44,335 bases of DNA from Candidatus Gastranaerophilales bacterium (GCA_944325655.1 CALVAW010000014.1:1-44335), one strand, 5' to 3'. Counted from the stretch's first letter, positions 1 to 7,569 are shown. The notes: a model not told the origin generated them from the sequence alone. Translations and numbers: made by a program.

Positions 1-113
1 TCTTTTTCAACACTTAACAAATTATTGAAATATATTCAAGTTGAAATTTTTAATTAAACTGTATAAATTCTTTACTATAGATAAAAACAATAGATTATAT
101 ATGATTTAACAAT
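1..113. other. AT-rich flank of the integrated element
   Basis: No open reading frame, RNA gene or clear repeat is visible here. It is the chromosomal side to the left of the presumed attachment site, and should be the native sequence downstream of tRNA-Glu before the element inserted. Most of it is A and T, and I see no promoter that I would defend. Confidence 0.4.
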
Positions 114-139
114 AAAAAAACTGCTTAAAAGCAGTTTTT
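114..139 (-). terminator. Original tRNA-Glu terminator, displaced by the insertion
   Basis: Perfect stem AAACTGCT/AGCAGTTT at 118-137 with a four-base loop. It is flanked by an A-run on the left, which reads as a T-run on the minus strand, and by a short T-run on the right. It lies just outside the left copy of the 12-bp repeat. With the 141-6280 element excised it would sit directly behind the CCA end of tRNA-Glu. I infer it is the tRNA's native terminator. Confidence 0.6.
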
Positions 140-140
140 A

Positions 141-152
141 AAATGGTACCCC
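141..152. repeat. Left attachment-site repeat of the tRNA-Glu element
   Basis: AAATGGTACCCC here is identical to 6269-6280, where it forms the 3' acceptor end, CCA and next three bases of tRNA-Glu (minus strand). The identity ends on both sides, except for two further A matches after one mismatch. This is the duplication expected when an element integrates at a tRNA 3' end. Where the recombinase cuts within the 12 bp cannot be decided from one sequence. Confidence 0.7.
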
Positions 153-205
153 AAATAGAAAATAATTGGAACCGAATAGTCTCCGACATCCGCAAGTTTT
201 ATGAG

Positions 206-388
206 TTAAGGAATATTGCGTAAGGTTTTACAATAGTCAGGACTAGCAGTTAATCCGCACTGTAAACAGACATAATCTCCCGTGGTGGTTGCGAGATAAC
301 ATTCTTTGCCCAATGATGGATGATTGCAAGGTTTGTCTCCCCATTCTTTTTGTAATCTTTTTGCGTCTTCAGTTTGAATTTTTATCAT
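206..388 (-). CDS. Small zinc-ribbon protein
   Basis: 60 residues. A CNHP motif near residue 21 and a CLQCG knuckle near residue 41, with one more Cys between them, look like a single zinc-binding ribbon. Short cytosolic proteins of this form (CxHP followed by GDYVCxxCG) are widespread, but I know of no function. A good ribosome site, GAAAGGAG, lies just upstream of the ATG. It is the leftmost gene of the island and is transcribed toward its left end. Its last 18 bp overlap the sequence that would encode the tail of the recombinase in the circular form. Confidence 0.65.
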   Translation of the reverse strand: MIKIQTEDAKRLQKEWGDKPCNHPSLGKECYLATTTGDYVCLQCGLTASPDYCKTLRNIP

Positions 389-506
389 TTTTTATCTCCT
401 TTCAATATATTATACTAGATTTTTTACAAGAGTATTCAATTTGAAATAAGATTGTACAAAATTTTGTTTCTATACTTATTGTATAATTTATTTAAGAGGA
501 ATTGAT

Positions 507-1205
507 ATGGTGCAATGTATCTATTATAAAGACAAAGTTGGTTTGACATTTAACAAACGAGAACATATCTTCCCCAAAGCTATAGGAGGAACAGAAAGGC
601 TTGATACAGGTGTTGTATCCGACCAAGCAAATGAATTTTTTGCAAATAATCTTGAAGTAAAAACTCTTCGTACTTCTGAAATTGTAATCGGTCGTATTGT
701 TAATGGTTATAATAAAAAACCTAGCAAAGAAAACCATAAAAACAGAACATTGCCTAAATATTTATTTAACAGAGAGATTGATTCAAGGACTTTTGGTAAA
801 ATTGCATTTAATACATTAGCGAAATTAAAAGGTAAGGATTATGTTTTAAGACCTGAATTTGATAAGTTTAGATATTGGATAATGAATGGGAACTGTGGAT
901 GGTATCATTGTCAAATGGGCAAAGAAATTTTAACCAGTACAAAAATAGTACCTGCACAGGCTCATTATTGCGTGTTTGTTGATAATGGAGAATACCTAAT
1001 TGCTGATGTTTGCTTATACAACCATTGGCGAAAAATGTTTGGTATGTGTAAAAAGTTTGATGATTCTTTTGTAATTCCACAAGGTTATATATGTGATTGG
1101 AAAAATAAGAAAGAATTTACTTTAATGGAACTTATGCATGAACTTGCGAAATTAGAAGACTTAAAATATCAAAATCCAAAGGGGTTAGGAAATGCTTTGG
1201 GATAA
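507..1205 (+). CDS. HNH-like protein with altered metal ligands
   Basis: 232 residues. The N-terminus (CIYY, then a REHIFPKAIGG segment around residues 18-29, then a DQANEFF segment) follows the pattern of HNH nucleases of the 'EHI.P..GG...C..CN' kind. The usual second Cys of the first knuckle is Tyr, and the Cys pair before the Asn is replaced by Ser/Gln-Ala. It could be a zinc-free active nuclease or a non-catalytic relative. The remaining 180 residues match no family I recognise. The start is supported by AAGAGGAATTG before the ATG, and a TATAAT lies at 482-487. It is the only plus-strand gene in the left half of the island. Nuclease activity is inference. Confidence 0.6.
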   Translation: MVQCIYYKDKVGLTFNKREHIFPKAIGGTERLDTGVVSDQANEFFANNLEVKTLRTSEIVIGRIVNGYNKKPSKENHKNRTLPKYLFNREIDSRTFGKIAFNTLAKLKGKDYVLRPEFDKFRYWIMNGNCGWYHCQMGKEILTSTKIVPAQAHYCVFVDNGEYLIADVCLYNHWRKMFGMCKKFDDSFVIPQGYICDWKNKKEFTLMELMHELAKLEDLKYQNPKGLGNALG

Positions 1206-1272
1206 ACTATCAGCATCCGTAGAAAATGATTATATAGATTTTAAGTTACAACACTCTAGGATGATAACATAA
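1192..1272 (+). CDS. Possible 26-residue overlapping ORF
   Basis: An ATG at 1192, preceded by AAAGGGGTTAGGAA, opens a 26-codon frame (starting MLWDKLSASVEN) that overlaps the last codons of the HNH-like gene and stops at 1272. The ribosome-site-like sequence and the overlap suggest a coupled small gene or the stump of a longer one. No similarity is recognised. It may be chance. Confidence 0.25.
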   Translation: MLWDKLSASVENDYIDFKLQHSRMIT

Positions 1273-1289
1273 AACTACAAGAAATTTAT

Positions 1290-2828
1290 TCAATTTATAA
1301 AATAATATTTCTGCGAAATCACTTTGCTTTTGTATTCTGATATTGGGACTTCTTTAAATTTGTATATCTTACGACTGGCACCTAAGGTATTGGTATAAGT
1401 ATAATAACCTTCAAACACAACTGCCATTGCCGATTGAATAGAAGAGCCGTCCGCAAATTCCTTATTTGTACCTATATAGATTGTCATATTAGTACCAAAA
1501 GTATCGCTATAATAGTTTGCTAGTACACCGCCTTTAACAGATTGAATAACTCTTACTCCTTCAGGGATAGAATACATTCCATTTACTTTAGGTTTCTGAA
1601 CTCCCCATAAAATGTCTCTGAAATCAATTCTATCAACAAAGTATGGTGTGCTTGATTTTACTGTTGTTAATTTTTGCTTTTTTTCATAGGCTATGCTGTA
1701 GTTATAAATTTCTTTTGCATGTTTGTCCCAAATTGAAATACAACTCTCATAAAAAGAAATTTTATCGAGGTAGTAATCTTTATTGTCTATTTCAGAATTT
1801 TTAATATAATTTAAAACTTCTTGTTCGGATGCTGTACTATTTACTTTCCCATAGTAAACAAGTATATTTTTTACAGTTTCTATGTGCCACCATTTTAATT
1901 CTTTATATTGTTTGATGAAGGTATTTAAACCATCATATAAATTTTTGTTGAAAGCTATATCATTCGGATTTGATTTATATTGTAAATAAGGTTCTTCTAT
2001 TTTTTTGATGTCTTCTTCACTAATTTCTTTGTTGGTTTTCTTACTTGTTCTCACGTAATTTGGACTTAAAGTTTGAAAATACTCAAACAACAGATTTTCT
2101 ATAGAATTATACTTTGTAAAACCAAGAATTGCTTTGCTTAATATGCCGTCCTTTTCAACTCTTTTAATATCACTTTGAAAATAATCTTTTCCTTGCAGTG
2201 TATATATTTTGCTATTATTACCTTCCAAATCTGTAATTTCTAGGGTTAAACTTTTACTATTATTAATTATTTTTAAACATTCTTTTTCTGATAATTCTAT
2301 AGTTGAAATACCATTTATTTTTTGAATGATAGAATTTTTATGTATTTCGAAAAGTTCAGCGGGGGAACCATGCTCTATATTAGTTATTAGTATTGGCATA
2401 GATAAATTTAAGGGATATTTATAAATGCTTATTCCTATTCCTTTTCTCTTTGGGACATATTTGACTATATTTGTAAAACCTTCTATATTACTAAGATTTA
2501 CAGATGTTTCATTTAATGCGGTGCTTATTTCTTGCGGAGATATTTTGAGAGTAATTCTATCACTATTATTTAATAATGATAAACACTGCTTTTCTGTTAA
2601 ATCACTTGTGTTTTTACCATTAATACTTATAATATACCAATTTTCAAGAATACCAGCTTTAGCCGCAGGCGAACCTGTTTGAATACTCCTTATTTGCAAA
2701 GGTTTTGATACAAAAAAATCTTCAAAACTACCCTTTCTAATAGCTTCAATTCCAATACCAAAGCTCTTTGCTTCAGCTGTTATTTGAAAAAGCAGTAACG
2801 ACAGAATTATTAAAAAGACTTTTTTCAT
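1290..2828 (-). CDS. Secreted protein with two PDZ domains
   Basis: 512 residues with a clear signal peptide (MKKVFLIILSLLLFQ, cleavage likely after AEA near residue 20). Two PDZ-like domains follow: about residues 22-105 (GSPAAKAGI, ending near the LTLKI strand) and about 125-205 (GSPAELFEI, ISTIELSEKECL). Each carries the peptide-binding loop and a C-terminal repeat of 'LSEKECLxIINNS'. No protease catalytic domain follows. The rest is a helical middle region and a C-terminal part with FRDILWGVQKP near residue 400 that I cannot assign. It probably acts in the periplasm or at the cell surface as an adaptor. The ribosome site is GAGGG before the ATG. It is an unusual cargo for an island this small. 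Confidence 0.75.
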   Translation of the reverse strand: MKKVFLIILSLLLFQITAEAKSFGIGIEAIRKGSFEDFFVSKPLQIRSIQTGSPAAKAGILENWYIISINGKNTSDLTEKQCLSLLNNSDRITLKISPQEISTALNETSVNLSNIEGFTNIVKYVPKRKGIGISIYKYPLNLSMPILITNIEHGSPAELFEIHKNSIIQKINGISTIELSEKECLKIINNSKSLTLEITDLEGNNSKIYTLQGKDYFQSDIKRVEKDGILSKAILGFTKYNSIENLLFEYFQTLSPNYVRTSKKTNKEISEEDIKKIEEPYLQYKSNPNDIAFNKNLYDGLNTFIKQYKELKWWHIETVKNILVYYGKVNSTASEQEVLNYIKNSEIDNKDYYLDKISFYESCISIWDKHAKEIYNYSIAYEKKQKLTTVKSSTPYFVDRIDFRDILWGVQKPKVNGMYSIPEGVRVIQSVKGGVLANYYSDTFGTNMTIYIGTNKEFADGSSIQSAMAVVFEGYYTYTNTLGASRKIYKFKEVPISEYKSKVISQKYYFIN

Positions 2829-3015
2829 GTTTATACCCTCTTATTATATCGTCATATTACAAAGTCAAACTGTATAGTCAAGCAAAAACTATAATTTAAA
2901 ATGATTATATCTCAAGTGAAACAATTTAATCAACTTAAAACTACATTTTGAATTTATGTAAATTAGCGTTTTAATTTAATACCATTATAGTAATGCTTAA
3001 ATTGAGGTATTAATA

Positions 3016-3330
3016 GTGGATAACAGAAAACTTTTAGGTCTGAGAATAAAAGAATTACGCAAAAGGGCTTCGCTAAGTCAGGAAGTTCTTGCAGAAAAAG
3101 CAGGTATTGAGCCAACATCACTCAGTAATATTGAAAATGGCAGAAATTTCCCATCATTTATTACATTAGAAAATATAATGCGGGTATTAGGAGTTGGATA
3201 TTTTGATGTGTTTCAATTTGCACAATATGCACCCGCTGAGGATTTAATCCAAGAAATTACAACAATCTTAAAGGATAATCCTGAACGAGTAAAGGATGCT
3301 TATAGAATTGTTAAAGCTCTTGTTGATTAA
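3016..3330 (+). CDS. XRE-family transcriptional regulator
   Basis: 104 residues starting at GTG, preceded by TTGAGG. Residues 5-62 form a Cro/C1-type helix-turn-helix (LGLRIKELRKRASLSQEVLA, then TSLSNIENGRNFPS). The C-terminal 40 residues resemble a short dimerisation segment. It diverges from the PDZ gene across a 187-bp intergenic region and precedes the MerR-like gene in the same direction. A TATAGT at 2986-2991 may be its -10 box, without a convincing -35. It probably controls the island genes; the target is unknown. Confidence 0.8.
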   Translation: MDNRKLLGLRIKELRKRASLSQEVLAEKAGIEPTSLSNIENGRNFPSFITLENIMRVLGVGYFDVFQFAQYAPAEDLIQEITTILKDNPERVKDAYRIVKALVD

Positions 3331-3423
3331 TTTAACGGTGGCTTACGGTGGAGTTTGTAAAATTTTATTAAATCTCTAAAGAATTATACTTGCATGTATG
3401 ATTTAACTATGTCAATATAAAAC

Positions 3424-3439
3424 TATACATTGGTGTATA
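3424..3439. promoter_or_regulatory. Inverted repeat before the MerR-like gene
   Basis: TATACATTGGTGTATA is a perfect 6+4+6 inverted repeat ending 21 bp before the ATG of the MerR-like gene. A TATAAT at 3436-3441 overlaps its right arm, so a protein bound here would cover the -10 box. A partial copy (ATACTTGCATGTAT) lies at 3387-3400. It is a plausible autoregulatory operator, by inference only. Confidence 0.45.
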
Positions 3440-3460
3440 ATTTTCAAAGAGGTTATTAAT

Positions 3461-4333
3461 ATGACAAGTTCTAAAAAGCTAAGTTCCATAAGTCAAAAAA
3501 CATTTTTACAAATTAATTCCCTTTTGGAATTTGATAACATAGTTGGAACTATAGATTATGAAAAAGTCTTATCCGAAGTTGAAAATGTTAATAAACCTCG
3601 TTACTATCCTCAACAAATTATTAAATTAATACCCGAAATAACATCACGAAAATTAAACGATTGGGATGCTAAGGGATTACTGGTTAAACATCGAGAGAGT
3701 AACAACGGCTGGCGGTTGTTTTCACTTGCTGATGTCGTTCGGTTACGGATTATTCAGGATTTAAAAACTTATGGAATGTCTAATATTCAAATACAAAAAG
3801 CACTGACTGGTATTTTTGAATTAAACGACACGAAACGACAGTATTTATTTGAAACATTTTTAAGTATATGTGCGACAGCAAGAAAAGTCGTTATTATTGT
3901 GGAATTTGATGGGAGTGCATCTTTGTATCTTGAGGACTCTGCTTACGTTAATTTGAAAATGGATAAAAACTGTTGTAAACCTGTTTTAATTCTGCCATTT
4001 TACGACTACTGTATGCCATTTATGCCACATAACGGTTATAAAATGACTGTAACTACCTCTGAGGTTGTAAACGAGCAAGATAGTGTAAGAATTGATGCTG
4101 TGGCTGATAAATTAATTGATGATAGAAATAAAAGTATTAACATAGAAAGAAAAAATAATAGAGGGAAAGAGTATTTAATAATGAAAACAACATCAACGGA
4201 GGTAAATTTAGATTTATCACCCAAAGAGTTGATGGATAGGGTTAAAGGTAGACCTTATACAAAAACAATACCTTTCGTTGATGAAAATGGACTAATGTCT
4301 ATTACAACAGAGGTAACTGATAAAATTAAATAA
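3461..4333 (+). CDS. MerR-like DNA-binding protein
   Basis: 290 residues. Residues 52-110 fit a MerR-type winged helix (SRKLNDWDAKGLLV, RLFSLADVVRLRIIQDLKTYGMS), here preceded by about 50 extra residues. The rest, about residues 115-290, contains no familiar effector domain. It has a Cys-Cys pair (NCCKPV) and ends with a conserved-looking SPKELMDRVKGRPYTK segment. An AAAGAGG ribosome site precedes the ATG. The inverted repeat just upstream suggests autoregulation. Its place between the XRE gene and the recombinase suggests control of element maintenance or excision, which is inferred. Confidence 0.65.
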   Translation: MTSSKKLSSISQKTFLQINSLLEFDNIVGTIDYEKVLSEVENVNKPRYYPQQIIKLIPEITSRKLNDWDAKGLLVKHRESNNGWRLFSLADVVRLRIIQDLKTYGMSNIQIQKALTGIFELNDTKRQYLFETFLSICATARKVVIIVEFDGSASLYLEDSAYVNLKMDKNCCKPVLILPFYDYCMPFMPHNGYKMTVTTSEVVNEQDSVRIDAVADKLIDDRNKSINIERKNNRGKEYLIMKTTSTEVNLDLSPKELMDRVKGRPYTKTIPFVDENGLMSITTEVTDKIK

Positions 4334-4438
4334 TTTCAGTGGCTAAAAAATAGAGCTGGATTATTAGTATAACAAAATATTTTAAGGCGGCAACAAGAGA
4401 CGTTGAACCTTAATACAAAGGCAAAAGGATGGATAACC

Positions 4439-4624
4439 ATGCTTAGTATTAAGGCGTGTAGACGTAGTCTTGGAAAGTATGCCAAAAATTTGGATGATAG
4501 CGAAGTTGAGGCTATCAGGGATTTAATGTACCAATTAGCATTTGTAGTGGTAGAAGATTACCTGAATAAATGCTCTAAAGTTGTGCCGATTACGGCAGAA
4601 AGGAACAAAAATGAAAAACGATGA
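4439..4624 (+). CDS. Small ORF upstream of recombinase
   Basis: 61 residues from the ATG at 4439, with AAAAGG ten bases upstream. A TTG 36 bp earlier is open in frame but has no ribosome site. The protein is helical (LSIKACRRSLGKYAKNLDDS, then EAIRDLMYQLAFVVVEDYL). Short proteins of this general form often lie just before serine recombinases in mobile elements, and a role as excision factor is possible but unproven. It overlaps the next gene by 14 bp. Confidence 0.6.
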   Translation: MLSIKACRRSLGKYAKNLDDSEVEAIRDLMYQLAFVVVEDYLNKCSKVVPITAERNKNEKR

Positions 4625-4790
4625 TTTTATGAAGTTATTACAAGACCCTGAGTTTAAAAACTCTCCCATAGGAGAACTTCAAAATAGTTTACAGGAGGCT
4701 TTTAAAAGGTACGAATGGAGAATGAGAAGTGAACGCATAAAAGCAGGAATTAGAGAAGCAAAATTAAGAAAAGCGGGTAAGGCGGAGTAA
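4611..4790 (+). CDS. Small basic protein upstream of recombinase
   Basis: 59 residues from the ATG at 4611 with AGAAAGGAAC just upstream. The frame is open further upstream, but that start has no ribosome site. The C-terminal half is a highly basic helix (RYEWRMRSERIKAGIREAKL). It overlaps the preceding ORF by 14 bp and ends 28 bp before the recombinase, so the three are probably cotranscribed. It is a candidate recombination directionality factor or DNA-binding accessory; no family is recognised. Confidence 0.6.
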   Translation: MKNDDFMKLLQDPEFKNSPIGELQNSLQEAFKRYEWRMRSERIKAGIREAKLRKAGKAE

Positions 4791-4797
4791 TTCCGCC
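4781..4797 (+). promoter_or_regulatory. Hairpin before the recombinase start
   Basis: GGCGGA and TCCGCC form a perfect six-base, GC-rich stem with a five-base loop. It spans the stop codon of the preceding small ORF and lies 21 bp before the recombinase ATG. There is no T-run, so it is not an intrinsic terminator. It may be an mRNA processing or translation-coupling structure. Confidence 0.35.
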
Positions 4798-4818
4798 TCC
4801 TAATGAAAGGAGAAATTT

Positions 4819-6312
4819 ATGAGTAATGCAATTATTTATACAAGAGTTTCAACGAAAAATCAGGCAGAAGAAGGTTACAGTTTAGCTGGTCAGGAAAAAG
4901 ACTGTAAAGTTTTTGCGGAAGTAAATGGATATAAGGTGTCAAAAGTGTTTGTGGAAAAAGGTGAAAGTGCTAAAACACAGGATAGAACCGAATTGCAAAA
5001 TCTTATGAAATTTTGTATCGCAAACAAAAAGAATATTGATGCAATTATAATTTGGAAAATTGATAGATTAACCAGAGATATCAAGGATTTTTACAAACTA
5101 CAGGAATTTTTTGCAAAGTTGAATATTAAAGTATTATTTGCAAGAGAGAATAATGGGGATTCAGCAACTGATAAATTAACCCGAAATTTGATGGGAGTTT
5201 TAGCTCAATACGAAAATGACCAAAAATCAGAAAGAGTAACCAACGGCATGAAAACCGCTTTTTTACAAGGTCATTGGATGTGGAAAGCACCTATCGGGTA
5301 CATTATGAAAAATGGTAACATTGAACCAGACCCCAAAACTGCACATCATATCAAAAAGATTTTTAAACTTTTTGCAACTGGATTGTATCAGCAGGTGCAA
5401 ATAATTAAAATAATGGCTGATGATGGATTAAAGATTAATACTAATATGCTATGTCGTATGCTGAAAAATCCGCTTTATAACGGTTATATGTACAAAAAGG
5501 AATGGTCTGAGGAACCCATTAGAGGAATTTTCGAACCACTTATATCAGAAGACGAATTTAAAAAAGTTCAAGATATATTGATGGGCAGAAGACCGCTTAT
5601 TACTGCATATAAGCGGAATAATCCCGAGTTTCCACTACGTCAATTCATTACCTGTCCTCATTGCAACCAACCATTAACAGGTAGTAAATCTAAAGGTAGA
5701 AAAGAAAAATATCCATATTATCATTGTCATAATAAAGATTGTTCTATCCATTTTAGGATAAGAAAAGAAAGATTAGAAGAGATGTTTGTTGAGTATTTGA
5801 ATTACATTAAACCTGAACAGAATTTACTTAATTTATTTGAGGCTACCGTAAAAGATATTTATAACGAAAAATTATCAGTAAGATTAAACAGTCAAAAACG
5901 AGTGCAAGACAAACTAATTGAACTTAAAAATAAAAAGAGTAAGTTAATTGATTTTAGAATAGATGGAACAATAAGCGAAGAAGATTATAAGTTCAAAACA
6001 GAGCAATTAGCAGAGGAAATACAAGAGCAGGAGTTCCGCTTACGTGAATTTGAAGTGCATGACGAAGATTTATCAAAGTGTCTTAAATATGCCTGTAGAG
6101 CAATTAGCAATATTGATACATTATGGGAAAATGGTGATTTAGACTTGAAACAAAGATTGCAGAGATTAATTTTCCCTAAAGGTTTGATGTATTTTTCAGA
6201 TGATTTTCGAACCGCTGAAATCTCAAGCCTATTCATTAAAAAAGACACCTTAAAGGTGTCTTATAATCAAATGGTACCCCCAAGCGAATTCGAATCGCTG
6301 TCTACACCGTGA
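4819..6312 (+). CDS. Large serine recombinase (integrase)
   Basis: 497 residues. The N-terminal resolvase domain (about 1-150) begins IIYTRVSTKNQ with catalytic Ser11 and contains the IWKIDRLTRD helix. A recombinase domain follows (about 155-260), then a zinc ribbon (CPHCN near residue 280 with a CHNKDC partner near 308), and a long coiled coil (about 345-415) of the kind that controls directionality. The ribosome site is GAAAGGAG. It probably integrates and excises the 141-6280 element. The last 13 codons and the stop lie antisense in tRNA-Glu, so the C-terminus is supplied by the chromosomal target. In the excised circle the frame would run into the left end and give a different 26-residue tail. 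Confidence 0.93.
   Translation: MSNAIIYTRVSTKNQAEEGYSLAGQEKDCKVFAEVNGYKVSKVFVEKGESAKTQDRTELQNLMKFCIANKKNIDAIIIWKIDRLTRDIKDFYKLQEFFAKLNIKVLFARENNGDSATDKLTRNLMGVLAQYENDQKSERVTNGMKTAFLQGHWMWKAPIGYIMKNGNIEPDPKTAHHIKKIFKLFATGLYQQVQIIKIMADDGLKINTNMLCRMLKNPLYNGYMYKKEWSEEPIRGIFEPLISEDEFKKVQDILMGRRPLITAYKRNNPEFPLRQFITCPHCNQPLTGSKSKGRKEKYPYYHCHNKDCSIHFRIRKERLEEMFVEYLNYIKPEQNLLNLFEATVKDIYNEKLSVRLNSQKRVQDKLIELKNKKSKLIDFRIDGTISEEDYKFKTEQLAEEIQEQEFRLREFEVHDEDLSKCLKYACRAISNIDTLWENGDLDLKQRLQRLIFPKGLMYFSDDFRTAEISSLFIKKDTLKVSYNQMVPPSEFESLSTP
6238..6262 (-). terminator. Element-supplied terminator for tRNA-Glu
   Basis: AAGACACC/GGTGTCTT stem, with an A-run on its left that reads as a T-run on the minus strand, nine bases beyond the CCA end of tRNA-Glu. 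It lies within the recombinase coding sequence near residues 474-482. It would replace the terminator now at 114-139, keeping the tRNA transcript defined after integration. Confidence 0.6.
6269..6280. repeat. Right attachment-site repeat within tRNA-Glu
   Basis: AAATGGTACCCC, identical to 141-152. On the minus strand it reads as part of the acceptor stem, the discriminator base, CCA and TTT. Because the element restores these bases, the tRNA stays intact after integration. Confidence 0.7.
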
Positions 6313-6347
6313 AAGGGTGTTGTCCTAGGCCTCTAGACGATGGGGGC
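6272..6347 (-). tRNA. tRNA-Glu (anticodon UUC)
   Basis: A 76-nt cloverleaf. The acceptor GCCCCCA pairs with TGGGGGT (one G-U pair), then comes discriminator A and an encoded CCA. The anticodon stem is ACACC/GGTGT around the loop CTTTCAC, giving UUC. The T-loop is TTCGAAT. The 'GCCCCCATCGTCTAGAGG' start is typical of cyanobacterial-type tRNA-Glu. It is the integration target of the element on its left, and the recombinase stop codon (TGA, 6310-6312) falls on the anticodon region of the opposite strand. Confidence 0.95.
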
Positions 6348-6356
6348 ATAAAACAA

Positions 6357-6956
6357 TTATTTCTTTTCGCCATATACAAACAAACCGATAATATCATTTA
6401 ATTTATTTAATTGTTTTTGATAGCTTGCAGCTTGTTTTTCCAATGTGCGAATATTGCTTTTGTATTCTTGGATTGTATAATTGCAATCTTTAATTGAACT
6501 GTTTAAACAATCACGAACTCTCTGAGCATCCTGTAAAACAGTTTTCATCGGAATACCCAAAGCTTCAATTGTCTGACGAATAATCTGTGCGCCAGTTTGT
6601 CTTGGAACACCTGTAGGCAATTGAGATATTAATCTTTTTAAGACATTGATGTTGTTTGGCATTTCAAACTCTTCAACATCTTCTTCATTTTCAATGGACA
6701 ATTTTAAATCCGGATTTGCAGCAACTTGTTCTTCATTAACCGAAAATACAGGTTGATAATCCTTTGCACTTCCGCCAAAATCAAACGAACTTTCAGCCAC
6801 AGTATCATCCAAACCTTCAAGAGAAATATCATCGCTTTCATTAAAGCTGTCCATGACATTTTCGGAAGCCATATCTGTTGAATTTTCAAAGTCTTGTTGC
6901 TTAAGTGCATCCACTATTTTTTTACCCATATTTTTTGGTAATTCTCTTTCCTGCAT
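6357..6956 (-). CDS. Conserved-looking hypothetical coiled-coil protein
   Basis: 199 residues, no signal peptide or membrane segment. The first 90 residues are acidic and low complexity (SDDISLEGLDD, EEDVEEFEMP). About residues 100-150 form an ordered helical part (NINVLKRLISQLPTGVPRQT, IRQTIEALGIP). The C-terminal 50 residues look like a coiled coil (IRTLEKQAASYQKQLNKLND). The ribosome site AGAAGGAG supports the start. I do not recognise the family. The layout of a disordered acidic head and coiled-coil tail suggests a cytosolic structural or adaptor protein. It lies just upstream of tRNA-Glu on the same strand. Confidence 0.7.
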   Translation of the reverse strand: MQERELPKNMGKKIVDALKQQDFENSTDMASENVMDSFNESDDISLEGLDDTVAESSFDFGGSAKDYQPVFSVNEEQVAANPDLKLSIENEEDVEEFEMPNNINVLKRLISQLPTGVPRQTGAQIIRQTIEALGIPMKTVLQDAQRVRDCLNSSIKDCNYTIQEYKSNIRTLEKQAASYQKQLNKLNDIIGLFVYGEKK

Positions 6957-7104
6957 TTAGCAACTCCTTCTAAAATCTGTCCGGAACGACACTGTTCACG
7001 TAAGTATATATAACCAAAAAAAAAATTGTTTGTCAAATTCATTTATTTAATTTACTTAAAAAAAATTAATATCGGGTGTATTTTCTACGATTATTATGAA
7101 TTTA

Positions 7105-7392
7105 TTATAAAATTTCAACAAAATCATCCTCTTCGTTATCATCACCTATCAAATCAATTTCTTGCTTAGCATAAGAAAAGTCTACATTTTCATATATTAA
7201 AGCTAAAATATTAGGGTTCAAATATAATTCTTTGCGCCATTTATGTATTAATTTTGAAGCATATTTTTTATCTTTACTTTTCTTATTCAATATATCACTC
7301 GCCTTGATTCCTCTTGCAAATTCAAGAAGAGCCTTTCTTTTGAATGACTTTGAAAAAAATATTCTGTTTTTTTCATCTGATATATTATTCAT
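7105..7392 (-). CDS. Small protein with possible helix-turn-helix
   Basis: 95 residues. Residues 13-55 (SFKRKALLEFARGIKASDIL, then ASKLIHKWRKEL) look like a helix-turn-helix of the transposase or sigma-like 'recruitment' type, followed by an acidic tail (DDNEEDDF). Only a weak ribosome site (GGTAGG) precedes the ATG. No mobile-element ends flank it. The function is unknown. Confidence 0.5.
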   Translation of the reverse strand: MNNISDEKNRIFFSKSFKRKALLEFARGIKASDILNKKSKDKKYASKLIHKWRKELYLNPNILALIYENVDFSYAKQEIDLIGDDNEEDDFVEIL

Positions 7393-7569
7393 AACCTACC
7401 TTATACTCAAACAATTTATTACAAATATTATGACATATAAAAAGTATAACCGATACGTTAAAAGAAATTATTGTTATCTTAATTTTTGTAAAACTAAGTA
7501 AAAAACAATAGTAAAATAAAATATTTAATGATTTAATATTTTTGTGTTGTTAGACAAGAGAGGTTATAT

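Larger units (their letters stand above)
141..6280. mobile_element. Integrative element in tRNA-Glu with serine recombinase
   Basis: About 6.1 kb between two copies of AAATGGTACCCC. The right copy is the 3' end of an intact tRNA-Glu. A large serine recombinase lies directly against the right end, preceded by two small ORFs and MerR-like and XRE-like regulators. The cargo is a secreted two-PDZ protein, an HNH-like protein and a zinc-ribbon protein. No relaxase, conjugation, capsid or replication gene is visible, so it is a small non-self-transmissible island or a decayed prophage or ICE. Each end carries its own hairpin terminator for the tRNA. The boundaries are inferred from the repeat; comparison with an empty site would confirm them. 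Confidence 0.75.
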
